A DNA stretch of 64,000 nt, from assembly GCF_000633535.1 (NCBI RefSeq), contig NZ_AYMR01000006.1, positions 62,001 through 126,000 of the forward strand, read 5' to 3'. Positions within the stretch are counted from its first letter, which is position 1. Each line of letters opens with the position of its first letter. Shown one piece after another: positions 16,854-26,434 of this stretch. The notes beneath the pieces were generated by a model, which was not told where the DNA came from, did not search any database, and saw only the letters and a list, made by a program, of their open reading frames with translations. Both the position numbers and the translations under genes were made by a program. This DNA comes from Leifsonia aquatica H1aii (lineage in GTDB: Bacteria; Actinomycetota; Actinomycetes; Actinomycetales; Microbacteriaceae).

Positions 16854-16938
16854 CCTGATCGGGGTAGCATCGACCCCAGTCGCGGGTTCGGGGGGACCGC
16901 GCGAACCGCACCACTCTCGCAGGAGAAACCCGAACCAC

Positions 16939-17850
16939 GTGACGATGCAGACCCAGGAGTCCGAGCGCCGCCGGCGCCACGCCACCGCCCGACGCGCCCG
17001 CCACCGCGGACCGGCCACCTCCGACGACGCCTTCTCGCGCAGCTTCAACAGCCTCGGCCAGCTCGCCCTCCAGGGCGTCCAGGTCTCGGCCCGCGCGACG
17101 GATCTGAGCACCGGTGCCGTGCTCTTCTCGGTCGACGACCACATCGTCATGCCGACCGCGAGCATCGGCAAGGTGCTCCTCCTCGTCGAGGTCGCAGCGC
17201 GCCTGCAGTCCGGCCAGCTCAGCCCGCTCGTGCAGCTGGACCGCCTGCCGCAGGACGCCGCCGGCGATTCCGGCATCTGGCAGCATCTCCAGGTCCCCGC
17301 CCTCCCCGTCGCCGATCTCGCCGCCCTGGTGGGTGCCACCAGCGACAACCTGGCCACCAACGTCCTGCTGCGCCGGGTCGGGCTGGAGGCGGTGAGCGCC
17401 CGCACCGAGGCGCTCGGCCTGACCCGCACCGCATTGCTCGACCTGGTGCGCGATCACCGTGGACCCGACGATGCGCCGCAGCTCTCGGTCGGGAGCGCCA
17501 ACGAGCTCACGTGGCTGTTCTCCTCGCTCGCGCGCGGGGAGGTCGTCGACGCCGCCACGAGTCAGCGCGTCATCTCGTGGCTCTCGCTGAACAGCGACTT
17601 CTCCCTCGTGTCGAGCGCCTTCGGTCTGGACCCGCACTCGCACCGGCAGGCCGAGCACGGCATCCTGCTCGTCAACAAGACCGGGATCGACGCCGGCGTG
17701 CGCAGCGAGGTCGGCGTCCTCCGCGGGCCGAACGCGGGCGTCACCTATGCCGTCTCGACGTATTTCGACGACACCGAGCTGCCCGAGCGTCTCGCTGTCA
17801 TCGACGGAATGCGCACGGTCGGCCTCGACCTCCTGGAGTACGTGTTCTGA
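16939..17850 (+). CDS. Serine hydrolase, class A beta-lactamase-like fold
   Basis: A 303-residue protein with the three motifs of the serine beta-lactamase/DD-peptidase superfamily: SIGK (Ser75, Lys78), SDN (135-137) and KTG (247-249). The class A Glu of the omega loop (ExxLN) is not evident in RDHRGPDDAPQLSV, so efficient beta-lactam hydrolysis is doubtful. Unusually there is no signal peptide: the N-terminus is basic (RRRRHATARRARHRG), so it is likely cytosolic or exported atypically. The GTG start has an AGGAG site 13 nt upstream; ATG at 16945 is an alternative. A TAGCAT box at 16865-16870 is the likely promoter. Converges with the epimerase gene. Confidence 0.82.
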   Translation: MTMQTQESERRRRHATARRARHRGPATSDDAFSRSFNSLGQLALQGVQVSARATDLSTGAVLFSVDDHIVMPTASIGKVLLLVEVAARLQSGQLSPLVQLDRLPQDAAGDSGIWQHLQVPALPVADLAALVGATSDNLATNVLLRRVGLEAVSARTEALGLTRTALLDLVRDHRGPDDAPQLSVGSANELTWLFSSLARGEVVDAATSQRVISWLSLNSDFSLVSSAFGLDPHSHRQAEHGILLVNKTGIDAGVRSEVGVLRGPNAGVTYAVSTYFDDTELPERLAVIDGMRTVGLDLLEYVF

Positions 17851-17863
17851 CTCGCCGCCCCGT

Positions 17864-18922
17864 TCAGCGCGCGGCCAGGAACGCGTCCTCCGCGTCATAG
17901 TCGAACCAGCGATCGGCCTCGGCCCGCTGCGCCAGGCCGGGGAAGGCCGACGTCCAGTCCTCCTGCCGCCGCTCGGCGGCCTCCGCCTCCCGCACGGCCC
18001 AGTCGACCGCGGCGGCGACGGACTCGGTGTAGCCGACCGGTTGACGATAGCCGAGTTCGACCTCGGCCGCGGCCATGCTGAGCAGCAGCGGCCGCGCCAC
18101 TGTCCACGGGGTGCCGCCCACCCCGTCCACGGGCGGCCCGGGGAAGACGTCGATCTCCACCTCCCGGTCGAGCGATCGATAGACGGCCTGAGCGATCTCG
18201 GCGACGCTGACGTCGTCGGTGTCCACGGCGTTCAGCACGCGCGTGCCCGGCTGATCCGCGCAGAGGGCCACCAGCTCCGCGATGTTGACCGTCGACGAGG
18301 TGCTGAAACGGTTCCGGCCGCGATCGGACAGCACGACACGGTCGCGCCCGTCGAGGGCGCGCTTGATGAAGTACCACTCGCGCAGGGCGGGGCTGAAGGG
18401 GCCGTGGACCGCACCGGGACGCAGGATGCTGACCGTCAGGTCATCGACGGCCAGCAGGGTGCGCTCCAGTGCCGCTTTGAGCGGCGAGTACGTGCGTTCG
18501 GCGTTGTCGATGGTCGGGTCGGTCTCGCGCAGCGGCACGGGATAGTCGGGGAAGTCGTCCGGGCCGGTCACGATGTCGAGGTAGCCGCCGTCGCGTCCCG
18601 CGTAGACGGAGCCGGTGGAGATCACGACGAGCGACCCCACCTCACCCGCGAGCCGGGCGAGCTGCTCGCCGTGGCGGGGTTCGTAGGCGACGGTGTCGAG
18701 CACCAGGTCGTGCCCGCGCGCGCGCTCGATCAGCGCGTCGGTGTCGTCGCGGTCGAGCCGGATGCTGGTGACGTCGAGGTCGGCCAGCTCGGTGTCGCCG
18801 TGGTGCTCGCCGCGGTGCGCGACGAGCACCGACCACCCGTCCGCGGCGAGTCGACGGGCGACGGCGGAGCCGATCTGCCCGGTTCCGCCGATGAGCATGG
18901 CCGTGCGTGTGGTGTCCGACAT
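17864..18922 (-). CDS. NAD-dependent epimerase/dehydratase family protein
   Basis: A 352-residue extended short-chain dehydrogenase. The dinucleotide fold begins at residue 8 with LIGGTGQIGSAVARRL (GGTGxxG). Further family marks are VISTGSVYAG, and the catalytic Tyr/Lys pair as YSPLK. A cysteine-poor C-terminal half binds the sugar or other substrate (VVLSDRGRNRFSTSSTVN). It resembles NAD-dependent nucleoside-sugar epimerase-like reductases without a defined substrate. The ATG at 18922 is preferred over GTG 18931 because a TACGGT box lies 7 nt upstream (18930-18935). Single-gene unit. Confidence 0.8.
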   Translation of the reverse strand: MSDTTRTAMLIGGTGQIGSAVARRLAADGWSVLVAHRGEHHGDTELADLDVTSIRLDRDDTDALIERARGHDLVLDTVAYEPRHGEQLARLAGEVGSLVVISTGSVYAGRDGGYLDIVTGPDDFPDYPVPLRETDPTIDNAERTYSPLKAALERTLLAVDDLTVSILRPGAVHGPFSPALREWYFIKRALDGRDRVVLSDRGRNRFSTSSTVNIAELVALCADQPGTRVLNAVDTDDVSVAEIAQAVYRSLDREVEIDVFPGPPVDGVGGTPWTVARPLLLSMAAAEVELGYRQPVGYTESVAAAVDWAVREAEAAERRQEDWTSAFPGLAQRAEADRWFDYDAEDAFLAAR

Positions 18923-19025
18923 GCGGTCCACCGTACGCCGCGACCGCTCGGGCGTCGTCGGTCCGGTCCCGGGGTCTGCGCAGGGCAGAAGGCGCTGCGG
19001 TGCCGTGCTCCGGTCCCGTACGGGC

Positions 19026-21602
19026 TCAGCGCAGCAGGGTGCGGGCCAGCGCGACGTACTCGCGTGCGTTGGCGTCGGGGAGGTAGGCCTTGCCGAGGGC
19101 GTTGCCGATGGCGGGCAGCGCCAGCGGGTCGGCGTATGCCATGGAGATCGTCGCGTAGGTCGGGTTGAACTTGCTCTTGAACGCGAAGAGCGAGGCGAAG
19201 CCGTAGGCAGGCTCCAGCGTGCGGGCGAGGAAGCCGAGGAGGCGGTCCATCGTGTCGGGTTCCGCCGGCTCCTCGCCCGGCGCGAGCGGCTTGCCGGCGA
19301 GGGGTGCGCCGGACAGGCTGAGCACCTCGACGCCCTCCTCGCGCATGCGCAGGGCGGCGGACGCGATGGTGAACTCCATGATGCCCGGGATGCTGCCGTC
19401 CGCCCGGCGCATGAAGTCGATCGTGTAGGCGATCACCCGGCCGTCCCGCCAGCTCGGCAGCCAGCTCGTCACCGCCTGCAGGCCGCCGGTGGGGTCGAAG
19501 GCCAGCAGGAGGCGCACGTCCGGGTCTTTCAGCTCGGCCATCCCGCCGAGCGTGAAGCCCATCTCCGGCAGCTCCTTCTCGGCCACCCACTGCTCGCTGA
19601 TCGAGGCGATCTGGGTCTGGTGCAGCGGCGGCAGGTCGTCCCAGGTGGACCACACGGTCGTGATCCCCTCCTTGAGGCCGCGGTTGTGCGCCTGCCGCAC
19701 CTTCTGCCACGGCTTGCCCGCCATGTCGAAGGTCTGCGGGTGCATGAGCGTCTCCTCGCCGACGGAGACGGACTGCCAGCCGAGGGAGTCGAACACCGGC
19801 AGGTACTCGTCGTGCACGCTGTAGAACACCGGCGTCCAGCCATTGGCATCGCAGAACCCGATGAACTCGATGATCGTGCGCTCCACCCGGTCGGGGTGGC
19901 AGACCGGGTCGGAGAGCGTGATCGCGATCCCGTTGATGACCCGGTACGCGACCGCAGCGTCGTTCTCCTCGCTGAACCAGTAGACGTTGCCGGGCCAGGT
20001 GCCCATGAAGCCGAGGGTGCCGCCGCCGCCCGCGCGGAGGAGCTCGCGGAAGTGCAGCTCGTCTCCCACGGTGCGACCGGTGGAGGTGGCGCGGTAGAGG
20101 CGCATCGTGGCGAGCACGAAGATCAGCCAGAAGACGGGCCCGACCCACTGGTACAGCGCGATCACGACCGGGGTGGTCGGCACGATGACCTGACCGAGCA
20201 CCGACTCGAAACCCGACGGGACGAACCGTCGGACGGTGGAGGCGAAGACGTCGCCGATGGTCGCGTCGGGGACGAACTCGACCAGGGAGGCGAGGCCGGC
20301 GATGAGGTACGCAACGCCCAGCAGCAGGAACGACGAGACGGTCAGCAGGGTGAAGCGCACCACGGCGTCCCGCGGCGCGCGGATCTGGAACTGCCGCCGC
20401 GTCAGGATCAGCAGGACGATCGACGCGAGCGGCACGACGACGACGGCCAGCAGCCACGCCAGCGCCTCGAGGGCGGGAGCCAGGGCGTCGATGCCGTCGA
20501 TGTCGATGCGGATGTCGCCGTCCGGAAGCGCCGTGAACGGCAGCACCATCATGCCGATGTTCACGACGATGCCCAGGACGAGGGCGAAGTGCCGGCCGCG
20601 CCGCAGCCCGATCGCGGTGACGATCAGCAGCACCAGGGGCAGGAGGGTCAGCAGCAGCGGACCGAGACCCTGGACAGAGACCACCGCGAGCTCCAACCGG
20701 CAATTGGAGGTGTACACCTGGTCGCACGCCTGCAGCACGGTGGAGGTGTCCAGCTGCTGGTGCTGGAAGAGCGTCGCGATGAAGGAGAACGGACCGAGCC
20801 CGCCCGGGGGCAGCAGCGCGACCAGCGGGCCGAGGGCGGTGATCGCGACGATCGCCGCGACGAGGTTGCGCGTCTCTCCGTGCGAACTGCGCCGGATGCG
20901 ATGGAGGCGTCCGCCCCGCAGCAGGGCGCCGAGCGCCAGACCCAGCAGCGCGGCGAACAGACGGTACACGTTGTTCTGGTCGCCGTTGTAGAGCACGAAG
21001 GCCAGGAGCGTCGCGAAGGTGAGCAGCCGGATCCGCCGCCGCCACAGCGCCGAGGCGAAGGCGCTCGCCGTGATCAGCGCCCCGACGATGCCGATGGTCG
21101 GATCCAGGGTGAAGTCGTACTCGGTGGCCGAGGCCCAGAGCTCGCCGATGCTCGCGGCGGCCCACTGACCCACGACGCCGATCGTGATTCCGAGCACGCC
21201 CGTCGCCACGAAGGCGATCGAGGCACGCAGGGTGCCGAGGAGACGCTCCGCGACGGCCATCAGCGTCAGCGCGAGCACCACCGCCACGGCGAGCTGCGCG
21301 GCGTCCTCCGGCACGAACAGGGCGGTGAGCGGCGTCCACCAGAATCCGCCCTGGATCGTCGTGGTCACCCCGGCCGCCCAGACGAGCGCCGTGCCGCTGT
21401 CGGTGGCCGGACTCCACAGCGTCCCGGTCACGACCGAGGTGACGATGACGACGGCGGCGACCAGGATGCTCGCCGGGGCGACGCGGGCGAAGCGGCCGAG
21501 GGCGACCCAGAAGGCCGCGGGCGGCTTTCGGCCGCGACCCGGCTCCGCGTCCGCCGGCTCGGCGTCCGCGCGTCGATCGCTCGCGGGGGGTGCGCTGCTC
21601 AT
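19026..21602 (-). CDS. MprF-like protein: membrane N-terminus plus DUF2156 acyl-transferase domain
   Basis: An 858-residue protein. Residues about 35-510 contain 10 or more membrane segments; the first block (GVTTTIQGGFWWTPLTALF to GVVGQWAAASIG) resembles rhomboid-like membrane bundles. The C-terminal ~330 residues form the DUF2156 fold of aminoacyl-phosphatidylglycerol synthases, with YRVINGIAITLSDPVC, GWTPVFYSVHDEYLP, PWQKVRQAHNRGLKEGI and the conserved SKFNPTY near the end. Homologues transfer Lys or Ala from aminoacyl-tRNA to phosphatidylglycerol, reducing sensitivity to cationic peptides; the amino acid used here is unknown. Reads in the same direction as glyS but far from it. Confidence 0.82.
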   Translation of the reverse strand: MSSAPPASDRRADAEPADAEPGRGRKPPAAFWVALGRFARVAPASILVAAVVIVTSVVTGTLWSPATDSGTALVWAAGVTTTIQGGFWWTPLTALFVPEDAAQLAVAVVLALTLMAVAERLLGTLRASIAFVATGVLGITIGVVGQWAAASIGELWASATEYDFTLDPTIGIVGALITASAFASALWRRRIRLLTFATLLAFVLYNGDQNNVYRLFAALLGLALGALLRGGRLHRIRRSSHGETRNLVAAIVAITALGPLVALLPPGGLGPFSFIATLFQHQQLDTSTVLQACDQVYTSNCRLELAVVSVQGLGPLLLTLLPLVLLIVTAIGLRRGRHFALVLGIVVNIGMMVLPFTALPDGDIRIDIDGIDALAPALEALAWLLAVVVVPLASIVLLILTRRQFQIRAPRDAVVRFTLLTVSSFLLLGVAYLIAGLASLVEFVPDATIGDVFASTVRRFVPSGFESVLGQVIVPTTPVVIALYQWVGPVFWLIFVLATMRLYRATSTGRTVGDELHFRELLRAGGGGTLGFMGTWPGNVYWFSEENDAAVAYRVINGIAITLSDPVCHPDRVERTIIEFIGFCDANGWTPVFYSVHDEYLPVFDSLGWQSVSVGEETLMHPQTFDMAGKPWQKVRQAHNRGLKEGITTVWSTWDDLPPLHQTQIASISEQWVAEKELPEMGFTLGGMAELKDPDVRLLLAFDPTGGLQAVTSWLPSWRDGRVIAYTIDFMRRADGSIPGIMEFTIASAALRMREEGVEVLSLSGAPLAGKPLAPGEEPAEPDTMDRLLGFLARTLEPAYGFASLFAFKSKFNPTYATISMAYADPLALPAIGNALGKAYLPDANAREYVALARTLLR

Positions 21603-21718
21603 GCTCGGTTCCGGTCGTCGGCGGAGGGACCCGGACGGATCCCTGAAGACGAGTATGGCCCGAGGATGCGCGCCGACCTATCCGTCACCGGCGTCGTCGC
21701 GTGTCGCCGCGGGACCGC

Positions 21719-23107
21719 TCAGAACTCGCGGAGGCGCTCCGCGAGGTAGCGGTCGAGGCCTTCGAGCGGGATGCGCTCCTGCTTCATGGAGTCGCGGTCG
21801 CGCACGGTCACGGCGTCGTCCTCGAGGGAGTCGAAGTCCACGGTCACCGCGAGCGGCGTGCCGATCTCGTCCTGCCGGCGGTACCGGCGACCGATGGCGC
21901 CCGAGTCGTCGAAGTCGACGTTGCGGCGCTGGCGGAGCCGGTCGGCGAGCGAGCGGGCCAGCGGCGAGAGGGCCTCGTTGCGGGAGAGCGGGAGCACAGC
22001 GACCTTGACCGGCGCGAGGCGGGGATCGAGGTGGAGGACGGTCCGCTTGTCGGTGCCGCCCTTGGCGTTCGGCACCTCCTCCTCGTCGTACGCGTCGACC
22101 AGGAAGGCCATGAGGGCGCGGGTGAGGCCGAAGGACGGCTCGATCACGAACGGCACGTAGCGCTCGTTCTTGTTCTGGTCGAAGTAGCTCAGGTCCTTGC
22201 CCGAGTTCTCGATGTGGGTCTTGAGGTCGTAGTCGGTGCGGTTCGCGACGCCCATGAGCTCGCCCCACTCGCTGCCCGCAAACTGGAACTTGTACTCGAT
22301 GTCGATGGTGCGCTTCGAGTAGTGCGCCAGCTTGTCCTTCGGGTGCTCGAGGCGGCGGATGTTCGCCGGGTCGATGCCGAGGTCGACGAACCAGTCCCAG
22401 CAGAGGTCGATCCAGGTCTGGAACCATTCCTCGTCGGTGCCGGGCTCGACGAAGAACTCGATCTCCATCTGCTCGAACTCGCGGGTCCGGAAGATGAAGT
22501 TGCCCGGCGTGATCTCGTTGCGGAACGCCTTGCCGATCTGGCCGATGCCGAACGGCGGCTTCTTGCGTGCGGTCTGCAGCACCGCGCCGAAGTCGGTGAA
22601 GATGCCCTGCGCCGTCTCCGGGCGCATGTAGTGCAGGCCCGACTCGTCGTCGACGACGCCGAGGTAGGTCTTCATCAGGCCCGAGAACTGTCGGATCGGC
22701 GTCCACTGGCCCACCTTGTCGGGGTGGTCGGGGTCGGCGATGTCGTCGAGACCGTTCGCCGGCGGGTGGCCGTGCTCGGCCTCGTACGCCTCGAACAGGT
22801 GGTCGGCGCGGTAGCGCTTGTGGGTGATCAGGGACTCCGTGAGGGGGTCGCTGAAGACCTTGACGTGACCGGAGGCCTCCCACACCGGGGTCGGCAGGAT
22901 GATCGCCGAGTCCAGGCCCACCATGTCGCCGCGGCCGCGCACGAAGCGGTTCCACCACTCGCGCTTGATGTTCTCCTTCAGCTCCACGCCGAGGGGGCCG
23001 TAGTCCCAGGCCGAGCGCGTGCCTCCGTAGATCTCACCCGACGGGAAGACGAATCCGCGGTGCTGTGCCAGCGTGATGACGGAATCCAGTCTCGACGTAG
23101 CGGCCAT
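21719..23107 (-). CDS. glyS: Glycyl-tRNA synthetase, alpha2 dimeric type
   Basis: A 462-residue class II aminoacyl-tRNA synthetase of the single-chain dimeric type (glyQS-like). It begins [20 protein letters not shown], with [20 protein letters not shown], class II motif 2 [20 protein letters not shown] at about 190-210, and an anticodon-binding C-terminus ([19 protein letters not shown]). Attaches glycine to tRNA-Gly. The ATG has a GGGAGC ribosome site 4 nt upstream and a TAGGAT box at 23159-23164, about 50 bp upstream. This is one of the few genes here with a conventional leader. Essential housekeeping gene. Confidence 0.96.
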   Translation of the reverse strand: MAATSRLDSVITLAQHRGFVFPSGEIYGGTRSAWDYGPLGVELKENIKREWWNRFVRGRGDMVGLDSAIILPTPVWEASGHVKVFSDPLTESLITHKRYRADHLFEAYEAEHGHPPANGLDDIADPDHPDKVGQWTPIRQFSGLMKTYLGVVDDESGLHYMRPETAQGIFTDFGAVLQTARKKPPFGIGQIGKAFRNEITPGNFIFRTREFEQMEIEFFVEPGTDEEWFQTWIDLCWDWFVDLGIDPANIRRLEHPKDKLAHYSKRTIDIEYKFQFAGSEWGELMGVANRTDYDLKTHIENSGKDLSYFDQNKNERYVPFVIEPSFGLTRALMAFLVDAYDEEEVPNAKGGTDKRTVLHLDPRLAPVKVAVLPLSRNEALSPLARSLADRLRQRRNVDFDDSGAIGRRYRRQDEIGTPLAVTVDFDSLEDDAVTVRDRDSMKQERIPLEGLDRYLAERLREF

Positions 23108-23232
23108 GGTGCTCCCTGCTCGTGGTGTCGGTGCGGGTGGGTGGAGAAGTCCGCAACCATCCTAACGAGGATGCGCCTGTGCCCGCGCCGGACGCGGGAG
23201 GCGAGAGGAGGCCGGCGCCGTGCCGGTCGCGC

Positions 23233-23859
23233 TCAGCGGGCGCGCCACTCCTCTTCGAGGAGTGCGTAGACCGCGGTGTCCGACCATTCGCCCTTGAAGA
23301 TCTCGGTCTGCCGCAGGAGCGCCTCCCGCTGCATCCCGATGCGCTCGCAGAGCCGGGCGGAGGCCTCGTTGCGGGCGTCGAGCTGGGCGAAGACGCGGTG
23401 GCCGCCGAGGGCGTCGAAACAGAGCGAGAGGATCGCGTCCGCCGCCTCGCTCGCGAACCCGTTGCCGTGGAAGGCGGGGTGGAACACCCAGCCGATCTCG
23501 AACTTGCCCCACGCCGCCGACTTCAGGAAGACGCTCATGTCGCCGATGACGCGCCCGTGCCCGCCGGCCGGGTCGGGCAGTTCGACGGCGTAGACGATGC
23601 CGTCGCCGTCCTTCTCCAGGCGGTTCATCGCGATCCGCTTGCGCAGGTGCTCGGCCGACTCCTCGTGGTCGTGCACCTCCCAGTAGAGGTAGCGCACGAC
23701 GTCCTTGAGCTTCTGGTAGGCGTGCACATCGTCCAGGTCGCCGGTGTTCAGCGGGCGCAGCACGAGACGCTCGGTGCGCAGCTCCTGCGCGGCGTACGGG
23801 AGGCCGGTCGCGCCGTGCGGCTCGACGGTCTCGGTGGGGGCTGCGGCGTCGTTGCTCAC
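23233..23859 (-). CDS. GNAT-family N-acetyltransferase
   Basis: A 208-residue acetyltransferase of the RimJ/RimL-like GNAT group. The motif A region is EIGWVFHPAFHGNGFASEAA, and the protein shows the typical TERLVLRPLNTGDLDDVHAY start and FAQLDARNEASARLCERIGM. It would transfer acetyl from acetyl-CoA to a protein N-terminus, antibiotic or small amine; the acceptor is unknown. It starts at GTG with a GGAGG site 4 nt upstream and lies 20 bp after hemA in the same direction, so it probably shares the hemA transcript. Confidence 0.86.
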   Translation of the reverse strand: MSNDAAAPTETVEPHGATGLPYAAQELRTERLVLRPLNTGDLDDVHAYQKLKDVVRYLYWEVHDHEESAEHLRKRIAMNRLEKDGDGIVYAVELPDPAGGHGRVIGDMSVFLKSAAWGKFEIGWVFHPAFHGNGFASEAADAILSLCFDALGGHRVFAQLDARNEASARLCERIGMQREALLRQTEIFKGEWSDTAVYALLEEEWRAR

Positions 23860-23879
23860 GGATCCTCCGGTTCGGTGGG

Positions 23880-25175
23880 TCAGGCGGTCTGGTCGTCGAC
23901 CGCGCTCAGGCGGGGTCGCGCGGTGGCGGGTTCGATCTCGAGCCCGAAGAGGGCGGCGGCCCCGGCCACGAAGGCCTCGGCCTCGCCGTTGCGGGCGAGC
24001 TCGCGGGCGCGCACCGACGGGGTGTGCAGGAGCACGCCGGCGAGGTGGCGCAGGGCGACCTCCGTCTGCTCGTCGGCTCCGCGGGAGCGGGCGCGCTCGA
24101 TCTCGGCGTCGAGCACATCGAACACGTGCGTGCGGAGGGCGACGAGAGCCGGGGTGACGGCCTGTTCGGCGGTCTGGGCGGCGAACTCCGCGGCGGCCTC
24201 CCCGACGATGCTGCGGGCGTCGTCGGCGGCGGACAGCTCCTCCAGGGGAGCGTGGATACTGATGGTCTCGAGGTCGAGCAGCTCGACGCCGTCGAGTGCG
24301 GCGACCGCGGGGTCGACGTTGCGCGGGAGGCCCAGGTCGACGACGAGGCGACGGTCGGCGGCGCCGGGCCGTGCGGCCGCCTCGGCCAGGAGCTCGGGGG
24401 TGAGGACGTAGTCGGTGACCGTGGTGCAGGTGACGACGAGGTCGGCGCGAGCGAGGGCCTCCAGCAGGCCGCCCTCGACGACCGGGCGCACGTCGTGCGA
24501 CAGCGCGAACTTCGCGGCGCGTCCCGAGGCCGAGTAGACGCGGACGTCCTCCGCGCCCTTGTCGCGCAGCGCGGCGAGGCTCGCGCCGGCGTACTTGCCG
24601 GTGCCGACGAGCAGCACGCGGGTCTGCGACCAGTCGCTGACCCGGCTCTCGGCCAGGTCGAGTGCGAGGCGGACCATCGAGCGGCCGGCGGTCATGATCC
24701 CGGTGCGGTTCTTGACGCCGCGGGAGGTGCGCGAGGCGACCTGGAACAGGCGCTCCAGGTCACTGGTCACGGTTCCGGAGGCGCGGGCCGACTCGAGCGA
24801 GCGGCGCACCTGGCCGGCGATCTCGCCCTCGCCGACGACGACGGACTCGAGCCCGCTGGAGACGGCGAAGAGGTGCTCGGCGACCGAGTGGTCGCAGTAC
24901 ACGGCGCTGGAGGCGCGCAGCTCGTCGGCGGGGATGCCGCTGGCGGCGCTGACCGCGTCGATCACGGTCTCGGACGACACGGCCCGCGCGGAGGGCAGCG
25001 GGTCGTCGATGTCGAGGTAGGCCTCGAAGCGGTTGCACGTGGCGACGACGACCGATCCGGCGACGAGTTCACTGTGCTCCGCGAGCGCCGCGGTGACGGC
25101 GGGCGCAGAGCGCTCGAGCCGTTCGAGGAGGTCGAAATCCGCCGTGCGGTGGCTCGACGAGAAGCAGAGAAGCAC
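23880..25175 (-). CDS. hemA: Glutamyl-tRNA reductase
   Basis: A 431-residue enzyme for the first committed step of heme synthesis by the C5 route: reduction of glutamyl-tRNA to glutamate-1-semialdehyde with NADPH. It starts [20 protein letters not shown]. The nucleophilic Cys47 is in [31 protein letters not shown] follows; the NADPH domain starts [12 protein letters not shown]; the C-terminal dimerisation helix is rich in Ala/Glu. The GTG at 25175 is supported by a TAGGCT box (25183-25188) 7 nt upstream (leaderless); the upstream reading is not coding. HemL, the next enzyme, is encoded 10 kb to the right. Divergent from hemE. Confidence 0.95.
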   Translation of the reverse strand: MLLCFSSSHRTADFDLLERLERSAPAVTAALAEHSELVAGSVVVATCNRFEAYLDIDDPLPSARAVSSETVIDAVSAASGIPADELRASSAVYCDHSVAEHLFAVSSGLESVVVGEGEIAGQVRRSLESARASGTVTSDLERLFQVASRTSRGVKNRTGIMTAGRSMVRLALDLAESRVSDWSQTRVLLVGTGKYAGASLAALRDKGAEDVRVYSASGRAAKFALSHDVRPVVEGGLLEALARADLVVTCTTVTDYVLTPELLAEAAARPGAADRRLVVDLGLPRNVDPAVAALDGVELLDLETISIHAPLEELSAADDARSIVGEAAAEFAAQTAEQAVTPALVALRTHVFDVLDAEIERARSRGADEQTEVALRHLAGVLLHTPSVRARELARNGEAEAFVAGAAALFGLEIEPATARPRLSAVDDQTA

Positions 25176-25288
25176 GGACCGAAGCCTACGCTCGCCGGGC
25201 GCGAACCTCGAATCCGGGTGCGCGCTCTTCCGGGTCGCCGCAGGGATTCCCGGGGGATTGGCAGATTCTGGCCTGGCAGAATCAGGGG
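25176..25288. promoter_or_regulatory. Divergent hemA/hemE promoter region with inverted repeat
   Basis: The 113-bp gap holds two leaderless promoters. The hemA -10 is TAGGCT (25183-25188, minus strand). The hemE -10 is an extended TGGCAGAAT (core 25277-25282), 6 nt from the GTG. A perfect 7-bp inverted repeat GATTCTG/CAGAATC (25264-25270 and 25277-25283, 6-bp spacer) covers the hemE -10 box. A repressor bound there would block hemE; the protein is unknown (heme or iron regulators are obvious candidates). Confidence 0.65.
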
Positions 25289-26434
25289 GTGACCGCACTC
25301 GCCTCCGCCCACCCCCTCGCCTCCGGCCGCACGGCCTCCAGCCGGCTGGTCCGCGCCTATCAGGGCGACCGTCCCGAGACGACGCCCGTCTGGTTCATGC
25401 GACAGGCGGGCCGTTCCCTTCCGGAGTACCGCGAACTGCGCGTCGGCACCCGCATGCTCGACGCGTGCCTCGACCCGGCGATGGCGAGCGAGATCACCCT
25501 CCAGCCGGTGCGCCGTCACGGCGTGGACGCGGGCATCTTCTTCAGCGACATCGTGGTGCCGCTGAAGCTCGCCGGTGTGGAGGTGGAGATCCAGCCCGGC
25601 AAGGGCCCGGTCTTCGCGCAGCCGGTACGGACCGCGGCCGACGTGGACCGGCTGACCGCGGTCGACCCCGCCTCGCTCGGGGACGACGTGTTCGCCCCGA
25701 TCGCCGAAGCGGTGCGGCTCACGATCGCGGAGCTCGGCGACACCCCCTTGATCGGTTTCGCCGGTGCGCCCTTCACCCTGGCGGCCTATCTGGTGGAGGG
25801 CGGCCCCTCCAAGGACCACATCCGCGCCCGTACGCTCATGCACGCCGACCCCGACGCGTGGGCACGCCTCATGGCCTGGGCCGCCGACATCTCCGGCGCC
25901 TTCCTGCGGGCGCAGGTGCTCGCGGGCACGAGCGCGGCGCAGCTGTTCGACTCCTGGGCCGGCTCTCTGTCCCTGCACGACTACGTGCAGCACGTCGCTC
26001 CCGCCTCCGCACGGGCCCTCTCGCACGTGCGGGACCTGACCTACGACGTGCCCGGCGCGCCTGCGGCCGGCGACGAGCCGCCCGCCGAGCCGGAGACCCG
26101 CAACGTTCCGATCGTCCACTTCGGCGTCGGCACGGGCGAGCTCCTCAAGGCCATGCACGATGTCGGCGCCGACACCGTGGGTGTCGACTACCGCATCCCG
26201 CTCGACGAGGCCAGCCGCCGCCTCGGCCACGTGGTGCCGGTGCAGGGGAACGTGGACCCGGCGATGCTCGACGCCCCGTGGGAGGTGCTGCAGACCCACG
26301 TGACGGACGTGCTCGAGCGCGGCCGGGACGCTCCCGCTCACGTCCTCAACCTTGGGCACGGCGTCCCGCCCGAGACCGACCCGACCGTCCTGACCCGGCT
26401 GGTCGAGTACGTGCACGGCTGGCGCCCCGAATGA
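25289..26434 (+). CDS. hemE: Uroporphyrinogen decarboxylase
   Basis: A 381-residue enzyme converting uroporphyrinogen III to coproporphyrinogen III by removing four carboxyl groups. Signatures are [18 protein letters not shown] (about 33-50), [17 protein letters not shown] (about 153-170) and [20 protein letters not shown]. The length is about 20 residues over E. coli HemE because of a short insertion ([16 protein letters not shown] near 265). The GTG start is leaderless. Its stop overlaps hemY by 4 bp (ATGA). First gene of the rightward heme operon. Confidence 0.96.
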   Translation: MTALASAHPLASGRTASSRLVRAYQGDRPETTPVWFMRQAGRSLPEYRELRVGTRMLDACLDPAMASEITLQPVRRHGVDAGIFFSDIVVPLKLAGVEVEIQPGKGPVFAQPVRTAADVDRLTAVDPASLGDDVFAPIAEAVRLTIAELGDTPLIGFAGAPFTLAAYLVEGGPSKDHIRARTLMHADPDAWARLMAWAADISGAFLRAQVLAGTSAAQLFDSWAGSLSLHDYVQHVAPASARALSHVRDLTYDVPGAPAAGDEPPAEPETRNVPIVHFGVGTGELLKAMHDVGADTVGVDYRIPLDEASRRLGHVVPVQGNVDPAMLDAPWEVLQTHVTDVLERGRDAPAHVLNLGHGVPPETDPTVLTRLVEYVHGWRPE

